Source of the DNA: Sindora glabra | Lineage: Eukaryota; Streptophyta; Magnoliopsida; Fabales; Fabaceae | NCBI GenBank assembly: GCA_020226215.1 | Contig: CM035232.1 | Coordinates: forward strand, 65,258,184 to 65,322,183 | Direction: 5' to 3' | DNA length: 64,000 nt | Shown here: in pieces, positions 25,149 to 37,778 of the stretch | Layout: every line of letters begins with the position of its first letter | How positions within the stretch are numbered: position 1 is the stretch's first letter | The notes under the pieces: model-generated | The model's input: only the letters and a program-made list of their open reading frames with translations | The model's database searches: none | Told to the model about the DNA's origin: nothing | Position numbers and translations under genes: made by a program

Positions 25149-28000
25149 GTGTGGGATTATTTTTACAACCTAATAATAATTAATCGACTTAACCTAAAAT
25201 TAGGCAATCAAGATTTAGTTAAATTTTAACTTGAGTAAGGATGATTTAAAAAATAGCAAAAATGAGTTAATCAATTGGTAGTAGTTGGGTGTGGTCTTGT
25301 TTACTACTACCCAATCTCACCTAGTATATACACCAAATGATATCATTTTAAGGTGAATCAAATGCAAGCCTAATTAAAAACATTAGTTACTCTTGAGAAA
25401 GGGCAAAATGCCTACTTTTAAATCCATGCCATTCTTCCTCTAAGTTACCTTAGTAGAGCTTAGCCTTTCATAATGTCATCATTTATGCTACTTTACTAGC
25501 TAATTCTCTGTTATCCTCACTTTTTAGCATATCCTCAATTCACATTTTGTCATTGTGAAATTTCAAAAGCCTTAATTGAAAGCTACAAAGGTTATGCTAG
25601 TGGAAAATCATTACTTGTGGTAAGCTTCTAATTTATGGTTTGTTCTTTCCCTTCTAATTAATTACGACGAATGGCTATTTGTTTTTTTTATATTTAGTGG
25701 AAAATGGTGGATGTGCTTTAAGGCTTAAGTGTCAAAGATATATGTCTTGTTTTTGTGAAATAGGAGTGGGAGAAGGTTAACTTTTGGGTTTTAGGTGTTT
25801 GCTTAGTAATACTTCATCTTTAGCTTTTACATGTTAAGTTAATTATTATGTGATTGAAATTATCTTTCTTATTTATGGTGAATTTATATTAGAAAGAAGG
25901 TAAAGCATATGGCTTTTAGTTTAAACTTCAAAGTCATTCTTGCTAATAATTAGTAACCATTTACATTAAGATTGTTTATATGTATATAAATTTAAAGTAT
26001 TGTTAAATAAGTAACTTGAGCTTACTAATTCCCATGAATTTATATGTATTAGATTCTGAACTTTTTTATTCAATTACAAGCCATGCCATTAAATGGGAGT
26101 GAAACAGTTAATTATAGTTTATCGTGGAAAGGTAGCAAATTTCCCTTTTTTTCTTAAGGGTTCAAAGTTACTGTCTTAATTTTCAACTCTTTAAGAGATA
26201 ATTACTCATAAGAGTTTTACCTTGTGAGAGGGGTTAATCACAATTTAAAGAAATCTTCATGTGGAATTAATATTTGCAAACTAGTTATATTAGATCTCAT
26301 TTTAACATCTTTATAATAAACTAAATTAATTATTTATTATTCAAAAGGTATATAGTGTTGTGATGTGATCCTTGAAAGATTTTTATTATAAATGGCTTCA
26401 AATTCCTTGAAAAATGATCGAGAATGATCATTTTGTCAATTAGGGTTAATTATGTGATGTCATGTTAATGTGAGAAGCCTTCTAATATTTATTCTATTTA
26501 CTATTAAAATGACAATTTAATATAATCGTTCTATTTAGGATTAAGAAAGGGTTAGGATTTAGTTATTTATAATAATATGACCATTATATGAAAGTCTCTT
26601 TTATGTTTGAAATTTAGCCTTGTTAAAGCAAATGGCTAAAGCCTCTTTGGAGGCACTTTATTTTTTTTTCTAATTATTTGCCTTAATAAGAATCACTTTT
26701 CATTAATTATGAATATCAATAGGAAAAGTTAACACTTTAGTGGAGTAGTGATATTCAATGTTATATTAGGAGTTTTACTCTTCATTGTATCTAGGATTTG
26801 AATTCATAATCTTATATGTGTTCATTAAGTAGATTATTATTTCTATTATTTAAAAAATTCAATAGGAAAAATGAAAAATCACTTCTAAGGCTAGATATTT
26901 CAAACTATAAATCTTGGTCAATTTTAATTGCTATAAAAATCCATATTATTTACAAAAGAATAGTAAGAGCTATGATAAAAAAATACACCACTTAAGTTTA
27001 ATGTTACCTGGTAATGGTCTAAATATTAGAGGAAAGGTCATCTCCTAAAAGGAAGTTATGTGCCAATTGATGTTATAGATTTGGACCTATGCATTCCATG
27101 TTTTTTATAGCAAAGCCTATCTATATTGATTAAGATATTCTCACAAATTCATTTTTCTTGTTCATTATAAGCTAACAATAGTCATATATTTTATTGCTCA
27201 AGTTTAGTTCATATTGATTTCATTAATTACGAATATCCAAAATTTTTTAGTATAATATTCTCATAGAAATTTGAAATGCAATCAATTTGAAATTTCAATA
27301 ATAAATTATATTTAATGCCTTATAAATTACCTTAAAAGGTGACTATCATGATTAAGAACTTATAAAATAATTAAATATAAGAGTATCATATTTTTTATGC
27401 CTAATTCCAAATGAAAACCATTATATTATATACCATTATATTATTATTTAATTGTGCATTAAGTAGTTACAATACTTTCCATGATAAGTTGAAAATAAAT
27501 GAAAACCATTAGGCTCTCTCCTAATTGCCCAATCAAATAATAATATAATGATATATATGTACATATATATACATACATATATATATCATTCAATTACATA
27601 AAAAAATAAACAAGCTAGTTAAGTAATGCTAATTAGAGTAGAAAATAATCTAAATCAAATTGAATAATTAAACTAGTGAAATTAGTTTATTGATTCTATT
27701 CTATTTGGAATTCTATTCTATATTTGAAATTTTGAATGGCTTGATTACATTAAGAGACATTACTAATTACTCAAAATTTGCTAAATGCCAAGCTGATTAT
27801 GTATTAATTCTTTATATAATCAAAATGTGTATTTTTTTACCTAAATTTTCAAGTCCCTTTCCATAAATAGAGCCTAGGCCTATATTAGCTACCAAGGTAG
27901 TTGCTCTGACATCCTATTAACCTCCTACGGAAATCCAAAATTAACTCCTTCTCTTACATTAACTCCAATCTAATCCTTATTCTTAAGTGAAAAGTTTCAT
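25149..28000. other. No intact gene; degenerate repeat sequence with a leader-like segment
   Basis: The stretch 25,425-25,645 is pyrimidine-rich and ends near a GTAAGC, similar in style to the leader parts of the chromovirus-like LTRs. At 27,553-27,592 there is a near-palindromic TATATGTACATATA run. Otherwise I see only A+T-rich sequence with many stops on both strands. Confidence 0.4.
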
Positions 28001-28029
28001 CTTGGTTCAACTAACAAAGCCCTTGCTAG

Positions 28030-29935
28030 TCTAAGTGAGAAAAGCAAAACTTCTAATAGTCGAAGTGATAAAGGCAATGCTTCTATTGCTTCCAATAACA
28101 AATATAAATTCTTTGTTACTTTATTCACTAAGAATTCTAAAGTAATGCACTTTAATGGTAAGAAAATGAAGAGAAAAGGTCCATAGTAAAGAAAGTGTTA
28201 AAGGATAAGACAAGTGGACCCATTATAGAATGCATTTATTATGGTCAAAGGTTTTTAGCTAGTAATAACGAAGCATAGCACATCAAACTTGTTAACTTAT
28301 ATAAAGAAGCGTTCAAAATATGCACATGCACTTAACATTAACCCTAAATAAAAAATTCTAAACTTTGCAAATATGTCTACTAGTAAGCAATTAGTTGGTT
28401 TTGAGTCAAATGCATTTAGCCCTGAAGAGTGTAGGAAAGGTATGGCTTTCTTTCTCATACTTGATGAGCAAACATTCAAGGTTGTTGAGGTTTATAGGTT
28501 TAGATACATGTGTAAAAGGCTATGTGTAAGTTTGGATGTGCCTATTAGGAATACCATAATGAGTGATTGCTAAAAAAGCTACATGGAGGAGAAAAATAGA
28601 CTTAAAGGTTTCATTATTTCAAAATCTAAACTATTTTTCTTTAACTACCCACTTTATTGATAATGAGTGGAACTACCAAAAATGATTCTATTTAGTTCCA
28701 AATCATAAAACTTAAAAAAGAAATGATTAGGAAAACCATTAAAACTTGTTTAAATGAGTAGGGTTTGAAGGGTATGTTCACCATCACGATTGACAATACT
28801 ACCTTTGATGATATAGCCATAACATACTTCAAAGTGAAACTTAAAAACTAGAATAGGTTATTGTTGAATGGGGATATAATGCATATGAAATGTTGTGCAA
28901 GTATTCTCAATATAGTCATGAGTGAGAGGTTAAAAGACTACCATAAGTCCATTGCTATCATAAGGAATGTTGTTTGTTATGTTAGATCATCATCTTCTAC
29001 ATTAGTTAAGTTTGGGGAGGCTATTAAAGCAAAAAACATAAATTCTAAAGCCTTAATGTTCTTAGATATGCCTACTAGATGGAACTCAATCTATACTATA
29101 CTTCAATTAATTGAGAAGGTTTAAAAGGTATCTCAAAAGTTAGAGGAAGATGACAATAACTAATTATTATACTTTGAAGAATTTGAAAAGAGAAAAAATC
29201 CTTGAAAGAATAATGATTAGGATAATGCTAGGGTGCTTACTAAGTTTTTGAAATTTTTTTATGATATCCCTTTAGCTTTATCTACTTCATTGCATATGAA
29301 TTCTAACTCTCTTAACACATATATCTATTGTGCAAAGTGAGTTAAAAGAATAGACCTTAGCTAAAAATGTAAATTGTATTTCATGGTAATTGAAATGAAG
29401 ATAAAGTATAACAAGTATTAGGATTTAATTGAGTCCATGAATCCTATTACATTTACTGCAAGTATACTTAATCTAAAGTTTAAATTGGCCTATATTGCAT
29501 GGTCATTTGAAGAGGTTTATGGACAAATACTTACAAAAACTATAGTGAATAAAGTTAAAGCATCCTTAACTAGGATGTCTAAATGGTATAAAGGTGAATA
29601 CAAGAAGTCCAATGTAAGTGGAAATAAGAAAGGGACATTATAAGGAGATTCTTCAAGTTAAAAGGAACTATCAATTTATAGTCATTCTCAAAAAGAAAAA
29701 ATTACTACCTTCAAACTTGAGGAAGAAAGATATCATTGAGGTAAAGAATTGGAAAGGTATCTCTATGAGTCAAGTATTGATGATAAAGGAAAAATCATGT
29801 TATATTGGTTTAGAGAAGTTGAATGAATCAAGGTTTAAAGTACATTCCAAAATGTTAAGGGATGTCCTAACTATCCTTATTTTATAGTTACTTTAGAATC
29901 TGTATTCAACATAGGTAAGCAACCACTAATTATTA
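28030..29935 (+). pseudogene. hAT-superfamily transposase pseudogene (BED zinc finger / RICESLEEPER-like)
   Basis: Pieces of a plant hAT transposase lie in the right order on the plus strand, broken by stops and frameshifts. (1) A Ser/Asn-rich N-terminus and BED-finger relic at 28,040-28,310 reads ECIYYGQRFLAS, where families have C-x2-C; the second Cys has become Tyr. (2) 28,373-28,573 reads LILDEQTFKVVE. (3) 28,774-28,815 reads FTITIDNTTFDDIA, holding the first catalytic Asp. (4) 28,861-29,120 reads MHMKCCASILNIV and later MPTRWNSIY, where the usual CCAHILN has lost its His. (5) 29,437-29,520 reads NPITFTASILNLKFKLAY. (6) The C-terminal dimerisation region at 29,815-29,930 has LNESRFKVHSKMLRDVL, then in a second frame TLESVFNIGK. 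No intact protein is possible. I could not find the terminal inverted repeats. Confidence 0.85.
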
Positions 29936-30850
29936 TTTTCCATTATTATTTTGAAAATAAGGTAGCTTTTCATAAAGGTTGTAGCAGCAGCTTTGGAACA
30001 AGCAATGTAAGAAAAGGCAAAGAGAATATGCAAGACCCACATCTTCTGGCTATGGATTAGAAATTTATGAAATTATTCCAATTCTTGTTCATTTATAAAC
30101 TCAAGTTTCTTTTTTTACATTACTTATTCTTTTTATTTTCCACACAAGTTTTCTCAAACCAATGGTGCCTCCTTTTATTGATAATTTGAGGCACCAACAG
30201 TTTTTTATTTTTTGATACATGGTTCTTTATACTTTTATGGATATTAGTGCTTAAAGTTAGTAGTATTTTTTAGAGTTACTAGCCAAATGAGAAATCATGG
30301 TATATAGCAACACACACATAAAGATATTTTTTGTGGAATACTTATTGATAGGTTCCCTACATATAGTGGTTCTTTTAGGCAACTTAAAGTAGTAATTTCA
30401 AACTTATCTAAAACTCTTCTAAGGTTCTTTTATGTATTAGTCCTTTGATGAAATGAATTAACTAATTCTTTATTTTTTTATGCTATTAAAGTAGCCTAAT
30501 TTTTGCTGTTATTGGCATGAATGTGAGGTAAAATATATGTGGAATAAATGTGTGTTATAAGAATAGGCTTTTAGTAGTGTTTTCTGCTTAAATTTAGCCT
30601 TATGTGATTAACTAAAGAAGCAGAAATTGGCTTCTACCATCTAAGAAATATAAAGGCTTAGATTTTCCTTTTAAACCACTTAAACTTGCTTGGAGCTACC
30701 TAAATCTAACTTCGCCAATTTATTTCAAATTAAGCATTCCTAGTGGTTCATTTTAAGCCAATTTTAACCATAAATGATCAAAGGTAGTTAGTTGGGATAA
30801 GGTCTATCAATCAACCTAACCTAATAATTCCTATTCTTATGAAATATAAA
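29936..30850. other. No gene seen downstream of the hAT relic
   Basis: A+T-rich sequence that probably includes the 3' part of the hAT element. No terminal repeat was recognised. Confidence 0.45.
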
Positions 30851-31826
30851 ATGAAAAGTCATATAAGGCATGAGATTATAGGAGGGAGATATAAGCCGGC
30901 ATATATGATATTCCTATAAGGAGCATGCACCAAATAAATTAATGAAGGTGCAAATAAGGTTAGATCCAAAAGAATGAGATGGTATCTATAAGGCATTCAA
31001 CAATGTCTAATGGATTCATGTTTGTTTAATTTAAATTACCTATCTTATAGCAATCATATATAATTCTACATATGTGATAGAATGTGTGAATGATATGAAT
31101 TTAAGATGTCAACATGTGTGTGTTTATATATATATATATATATGACGTGAATGTGTGATTGAATGATGTGACAAGAATGTGTAATGAGAATGCAAGGTGT
31201 ATGACCATAAGGTATTGTGATCAACCGATATGATATTTGCAAGTAAGTATATAATCTCTTATTCTAAATCATGGACAATGTGATTCTTATGTGTAAGATA
31301 TATGTAATGAATGTTATAGTAATAGTATATAAGCATAAATAGAAATTATCATGATGTAAGATAATTGTGAATAAGATATTATTTACATGTATGAATATAA
31401 ACATTATGAATATGAAGTCATAATGCATTTGTTAAACATATAAGGTTGGTTAACATGTAATAAAGGAATGCATATATTGCACAGTGACTAGTGTGAATAT
31501 CCAGATATATGTCTATAAGCCATAAAATAAATAAAGAAGAAGTACAATGAAATTAAATATAAATAGAAAAGGAAAACATTAAGGAAAATAAAATCCAAAA
31601 CGATTTGTATGGATTCTCACTCATTAAGTCTTTATAACTTACTTTATTCTTATCCAATATTTTTAAGTATTAATCTATATAAGAATATGTTGCACATGTA
31701 AAGTATTTTGGCTATCCTAACGAACTTTGCCTAGATGGGATTATTCTTTGTAAAAAATGTAATGATGATTTTAAGGCATGTATGATGAAGATTTTCAAAA
31801 CCCTGAAGTTAGACTTAAATGCTATA
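30851..31826 (+). mobile_element. 3' portion of a second chromovirus-type 5' LTR
   Basis: The right boundary is set by a tRNA-Met primer-binding site at 31,831. The 31,610-31,675 block (ctcactcattaagtc...ttttaagtatt) corresponds to the one at 7,388-7,450 in the first element. The LTR start was not found. A (TA)n run at 31,125-31,143 lies inside. Confidence 0.45.
31125..31143. repeat. (TA)n microsatellite
   Basis: A pure TA run of about nine units. Confidence 0.9.
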
Positions 31827-31830
31827 AAGG

Positions 31831-31842
31831 TGGCATCAGAGT
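31831..31842 (+). other. Primer-binding site (initiator tRNA-Met type)
   Basis: TGGCATCAGAGT matches the standard TGGTATCAGAGC at ten of twelve bases and sits in the same 'ataaagg' context as the site at 7,818. Confidence 0.65.
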
Positions 31843-32409
31843 ACATTTCAAGCAAAAAGTGGGAAATTTGTATGAAAACTTGATAACCTAAGTATTCTAT
31901 ATAAAAATCCAAATTAAGCATGGGTAAGACTATTGAATGAATAATTAATTAGCTAATTAATGGACCATTTTGGGGAGAAAAATAAATGAACCATATATAT
32001 ATAATTTCAACTACAAATTTTTTGTTTAATGTGTGATTAGAAGACAGAATGATTGAAAGAATCATAGAAACCTTTCTAATTATAAGTCTTGAGTAAAGTG
32101 TAGGTTCTATATCATAAAAATATTTGGTTGACAAGTCACCAATAATAATGTACCAACATTATTTGCAGTATTAGCAATTGAGGGGTTGATAACTATGCCA
32201 GTTAGAAAAAAATACCCTATAGTAAGCCATTAGAAATGAAGAAAGATCCATCACGTATGTCAAACACCTAAGATAGTTGCTAATCGTTTAACAATAGTTA
32301 GTAGTATGATATTAAGAAAGCTTATACTAGCATAAGAACTCAAGTTAGTTATGTTATATTTTAATGTTAAGAAAAAAAAGATTACAAAGTAACATACGAT
32401 AAGTGATCA
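31843..32409 (+). mobile_element. Internal sequence of the second chromovirus-like element, left of the Athila insertion
   Basis: The sequence between the primer-binding site and the Athila-like element has no recognisable gag. Its continuation on the other side of the insertion is at 46,732-47,132. Confidence 0.4.
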
Positions 32410-32414
32410 ATAGG
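32410..32414. repeat. Target-site duplication, left copy (ATAGG)
   Basis: ATAGG before the LTR at 32,415 pairs with GTAGG at 46,727-46,731, one mismatch. Confidence 0.6.
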
Positions 32415-32668
32415 TGATTGCATGCATCGCTACACGTTAAAATTGATTAATACTGATTTGCTAAAAATAATGCAATAAAGGATGACAAACCAAATCATAC
32501 CTTAGTGTTCCTTTGAATTATCTATTCTTAATAAACCTACTAACAATGATCATATAATTGTCTAAACTTTTTTATGCACTAAAAATAGAAGAAACAAATG
32601 CACATTGAAGTAAAATAGTAATGAAACAAAATGCAAGGAAAATTCAAATAATGTGCAAAATGCAAAAT
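32415..32668 (-). mobile_element. 3' LTR of the Athila-like element, outer part
   Basis: It starts TGATTGCATGCATCGCTACACG and matches 45,100-45,345 of the 5' LTR up to 'gcaaaatgcaaaat'. Homology stops abruptly at 32,668 and resumes at about 38,820. Confidence 0.75.
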
Positions 32669-33355
32669 TGTTATGACCCTCTTCCAATTGTAACCGGTGT
32701 GGATCCGGTTATCAATTTTCACAAGCCTTTATAATTTTCATTTTTTCTATTTAACAAGAATTTTCAAATTTTAAGAAAACTTGAAATTTTCTTTTAAATT
32801 TTTGTGGAAAAACAGACAAAATCTCTCCTATTTTTAAACACTTCCTAAAGGCCACACGCTATAAAATACACCATTTATTATTTTTTAGATATGACAACAA
32901 TCACATATATACATAGTACAGTACAATTTCATATTTATACACACATGAATGATTCAACACATTAAATGTCAAATCAATGCCCTATTTATTCTTAAATTCT
33001 ATTCCTTATCCAACAAGAATCCTAACTATCAAATCCCTAATCCAAGCAGTCTTTACTTCTCCAAGGATGCAATAAGCTCAAATATGCTCATCATAACCTA
33101 AAAAATTTGAAAATAGATCGGAATGAGTTATGAGAACTCAATGAGTATATATCTACTAAAATAATCACAAGATAATCATATAATAAATTAGAAAACATTA
33201 GCAAGCCTATTTCCTAAATTTTTGAAATATGTGCAACCATGTCCTGAAATGGAAGTTTATTTACATATAACTTAAACTTTGTTTCTCATAGCACAATCAT
33301 AGGAGTCTCAACTTTTTGTTAGAACTCAAGATCATATACTAGCTATTTTTAGGTA

Positions 33356-33360
33356 GACAT
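33356..33360. repeat. Target-site duplication, left copy (GACAT)
   Basis: GACAT here is repeated exactly at 34,835-34,839. Confidence 0.75.
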
Positions 33361-34834
33361 TGTTAGTGTATATGCTCTAAAACCAATCATATTGGTGATT
33401 GTAATTTTGAATCATGTTATTTTAATGACAATTTCAATTATTATATTTATATATATTGTATGCGTAATATATTCAATTATGATAATAACCTTAGAATAAT
33501 TGTATTCTTAAATGTCCCTAGTCATATATCATTGTGGATTAGGTTGTTTTGATATATTAAGACTAGCATGTGTGAAGACTTATATGGGATATTAAGTTTA
33601 CACATGAGTACAAGTTAGAGAACTTGTATACTGGACCGACCCATATTAAGAACACTACATGGATTGTTATATGAGTGTCATGAGTGGTTCTTAGTGATCA
33701 TTATTAATATGGTCCTTTGACCTGAGATCACTAAGGTTCCCTACATGTGAGTTTCATATTTTGATACTATTCTATGTCACTAATGGTTGAGTGAATGCAA
33801 GGGCAGATATTGGATATGTCACATATCATGCAAAGGGGTTTGTGTGATCAAGATAGGATTTGTCCCTCCTATATAACAGGAGTAACATCTATGGGCCCCT
33901 TGATTAAGTAAAGCTGAGAAAATGCATGGCCATGCTCAAATGAAATGACATGGGATGTCAATTACATTTGTTTCAGTCAGCTTACTTAGGAATCAAGAAA
34001 CCTTAAGATTGGGCTATACGAGAATGACACGGTCCATGTCTCGTGCTTAATCTAGATGTATAGGACAAAAGGACATAGGTGATGATCACATATAAAGGTT
34101 TAGTCAAATCACCGACTTTCTCATTACTTAGGTAACAATGATGTGTTGCGAGACACCAATCATTATTTATGATCATTAATATGATCAATGGTCATTGCCA
34201 ACGTAATGAGAGCCTGTAGGGTCGCACACTTAGAACCTAGTGAATTTGGAATTAATGGACCAAATTGTTTGGGCTTAATATTTAGGAATTCATGTTATAA
34301 TTATAAGGCCCAATAGTAAGCCTATAATTGTACATGGAATAAAGCCCAAATAGGTTAGGTTTTTTCTATGCACCTATTTAAATAGGCTTGTTGGGTAATA
34401 ATAGGATGACTATTATTATTCACGCACCCCAAAAAGGCATAGAAAATCCTAGCACCTCTCCTTGACCAAAACCCCTAAAGAGGCGTAGCTAGCACTATGA
34501 GGTGAAAGGAGATCAATTCCAACTGGTGTGTGTAGTGGACATTTATCGGTGATTCACGGGTTCGTGTGGATACTATAGAGGTGCAGCCACATTAAACGCT
34601 GCACTGGTGATCTGATCTTCTAGTTTTTATTTTGGTTCGTGATTTGGAGAGCAGATTGGATTGGAAAATGGACAGAAGCAGATCGGATTTGCTGTGTAGC
34701 AGACAGAAGATTTTTGGCCAAAAGGTATAAACCCTAATCCCTAATCTATGGCGTTCTAAATTTGCATGGATCCTTGGTGGAAATCGTGCAAAAAATTTAT
34801 TCTGCTGTGCATGTATGATGCGCGATTTTCAGTA
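33361..34834 (+). mobile_element. Solo LTR, copy A of the TGTTRG family
   Basis: It begins TGTTAGTGTATATGCTC and ends GATTTTCAGTA, flanked by perfect GACAT repeats, 1,474 bp. It is a close relative, in reverse orientation, of the solo LTR at 53,271-54,653. A TATA-like box TATTTAAATA at 34,375-34,384 in the 3' third sets the sense strand as plus. The family's GCATGGCCATGC block is at 33,924-33,935, and a G+C-richer 'ggtgattcacgggttcgtgtgg' type leader follows near 34,550. The terminal CA has become TA. Confidence 0.85.
34375..34384 (+). promoter_or_regulatory. TATA-like box of solo LTR A
   Basis: TATTTAAATA is palindromic and conserved in the inverted copy at 53,629-53,638. It lies about 1,015 bp from the LTR start, at a position suitable for the U3/R promoter. 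Confidence 0.5.
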
Positions 34835-36639
34835 GACATCACACTCGTAAATAGACACCAAGGCTCAAATACAAATAGATCATCACAATCACATCATCAG
34901 TAGAAATTAATCACAACAATCATATTATACCACATATTCAAATATAGTAAACAAATGTATAACTGCTCCATGATGTCAAGGTCAATTCTATACTTCTCTC
35001 AATTGTTAGTCGAGAATTTCTCATTTAACTCTCAAATCAATCTTATATCCTTCTTAATTATTAGTTAGGAATTTCCTATCTAGCTCCTATATCATCTCTT
35101 CATCACAAATTCTAATATCACTACTCTAACACAGTTCATAATGCTCCGACATAATTCATTATTTCTAATGCCATTCTTGGTAGGATTCACAAATACTAAA
35201 TATATCAAAGCTTAACACTTAAATCACATTTCACACTATCATTTCTAGCATATAAATGATAAGCAGTTCAACTATAAACAATCGGCGATCATTAATAACA
35301 TCATCATGCTTTCATTGTGCACTTTGATCAACTAGCAATCACTTCATATATACTTGAATATGAATATTAAATCTCTACTATTAGTACTATTAGTAGTAGG
35401 AAGAATACAATTCATAATATCCAAATTATCTTTATTTAAGATAAAACTAATAGTGAAATACATACTCACCTAGTGATGTTTATCTACCTTTGGAGATTCC
35501 AAGTAACCATAATCATCTTTTTATATTTTCCTCCTAATATCATCATTTACAAAAATAAATTCTAATTATGTAAACATTACCTATTTCATTTCCAATTATC
35601 TCAATTTGACTTTATATCATAGTATATATTAATTTAGATCATCTAACTTCTTACTTTTCTAATATTATCCCATCAAACCAAAATGTTTTTACATGATAAT
35701 TGAAATTAAACTTGTATAAGTGAACATATTAGAGTTCAAAGTTGTAGAAAAGCTCGTTTGAGGTTTCTTAATTATTCTAAACTATCTATCCTTCATTTTT
35801 AAATTTATTATTGAGAAACATTAGACATTCTCATATCGAATAATTTTCCAATCTAAAGTACAAAACAATCAAGATACTAAATTCTAACAACATAAATATA
35901 CTTTAAACATATTAGTCCGATACTTTTAAATATAAAATAGTTGAAATTTTGTAAAATTTAACTACACCTAAAAATATTATAGTAATACCCTACAATGGTT
36001 TTGCTTAGATTATTCAAATACTTTATAGCATAAACATATACATACAAATACAAATACATTTTATAAGTGTCATCATATACTTAAAATATCCACAAATGAT
36101 TTTCTCTTCTAAATCATGCATAATTCTTTTAAAATGATAATAGATAAGGTTTTGCATATATACATTTTAATTATCCTATTTTGGTATTTCACCACATAAA
36201 AGATTATGTATATCATCAAAGTTATCAATTTATATATTTTTTCACCATTTAAATGGTTTATTTGAATCATGTGTAGAATTGTTAAAATATTAAAAATTCT
36301 ACACTCGAATATTGTTCCAATTAGATTATTTGCAAACCCACATACCTACTTTCTTACACTCTTTAATTAGGTAAAATTATCAAACATTACATACTTAAAA
36401 TACCTATAAAAGTTTTCCTTCTAAAATATGCGTGATTCTTTTAAAATAATAAAATTAAATGTTATATATATTTATATATATATTTATTTTCTTTTCTTAT
36501 TTTAATATTTTCCATCATAAACATTACATTTTTATTTTACATGGACCATTACTATATATTTATGACGTAAATGAGCTAAGCTTCAGATTGAATCAACCCC
36601 TAATAGTAAAAATCAAGGAAATCTATTGTATAAAGAGTT

Positions 36640-37158
36640 TTACCATAACCTAAAAGGATCGGTGGCATCAAAACCAGGAAGGGTTGCCAAAAATCAAGTA
36701 CCCTATTACTTTACTCCAATTCCAACCGATGACTGCATAAGATTCTTTATGCATTTCAGCAGGTGGAGGAAACTGGAAGTTTGCCCGAACAGAGCTATGT
36801 GTGGTAGCCGGAAAACATGAACTTGCTGGTGGCTTTACTCAGCTTTGGCACCGTTTAGCCACTGTTCATAGCTCTTCCATCGCAAGTCCAGCAGAGGAAG
36901 TTGCAATGTGTGATTGCGACAGTTGAAGAGGAAAGAACAACAACAGTGGCAACCAGTACAACGGAGAAAGGAGGGGGTTGCCATTTTACTTGAGAAGAGA
37001 AGTGGAGAAGGAAAGAAAAGAAAGAGAATTGGTTGTCTGATGAGAAGGAGGAAGCTCGGGCATGTGTCCCCCAAAAGAATAGAAGCGTCTTATGAGAAAT
37101 AAGTTACCAGTTAAATTTTTTAAGAAATAACTTCCTTTACAAATTTCTCAGGAAGTTT
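36640..37158 (-). other. G+C-richer, leader-like block of unknown origin
   Basis: This is the most G+C-rich few hundred bases in the window. On the minus strand 37,090-36,900 is pyrimidine-rich (cttcctccttctcat, cttctccacttctcttc), like a transcribed LTR leader. Two short open frames (36,626-36,820 plus; 36,835-37,074 minus) have no domain I recognise. It may be the R/U5 part of the LTR that makes up the 6.15-kb insertion, or a captured host fragment. Confidence 0.35.
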
Positions 37159-37161
37159 TTA

Positions 37162-37775
37162 AGATTGTTTGATTGACATGAAGGAAGTTACATTTCCAAA
37201 GAAATAAATTCTTATATTTTCTTTGAATTAACTTTGAACTTCCTAAAAAATAATAATAAAATGATTTCTATGCCATCAATATTATTTTAATATATATTTA
37301 TAAATTTTAGTTAATTTTAGTTTTTTCTCTTTGAAATAATGTATATAGTATCTTTTTCATCATAAATTTTATTATCACATAATTTTATATTTTTTATAAA
37401 AATTAAATTAAGTCATAAAATTATATTTTTTTAAATAAACTAAATGAACTCACACACACATTTAAATAAATAAATAGCATTGAAAAAAATGTTATTAATG
37501 TAGTGCAACCCTAGCAATCAATTAAAAAAGTAAAATTGTTATTAATTAATTTTAGTAAGGGTATTTTTGTCTATGTATTAATAAGAAAAACAAGAAATAG
37601 AATTTACCTAAATGGACTAAATAATTGATTTCCCATGATCTATGGGAAATACAATTTCCTAAGAAGTTCTATCTTCTTCTATTTAGGTGATAGTGGGTAA
37701 CCAAATAACTCAAAGATTTTCTATTTCTTGACAAATACAACTTCCCATGTTTTTACTATGAACCTAAACAACCAC
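37162..37775. mobile_element. Harbinger/PIF-like (Tourist-type) MITE
   Basis: The left end AGATTGTTTGATTGACATGAA resembles the reverse complement of the right end, GTGGTTGTTTAGGTTCATAG. Inside them are matching 'ggaagtt-a-attt' blocks. TTA trinucleotides flank both sides (37,159-37,161 and 37,776-37,778), the duplication expected for this superfamily. The element is 614 bp with no coding capacity. Confidence 0.6.
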
Positions 37776-37778
37776 TTA

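Noticed and set aside
34003..34188. 61-codon frame almost identical to one at 53,824-54,009, suggesting a conserved small protein
   Set aside because: Both lie antisense inside two solo LTR copies of one family. Similarity reflects common origin of the LTRs.
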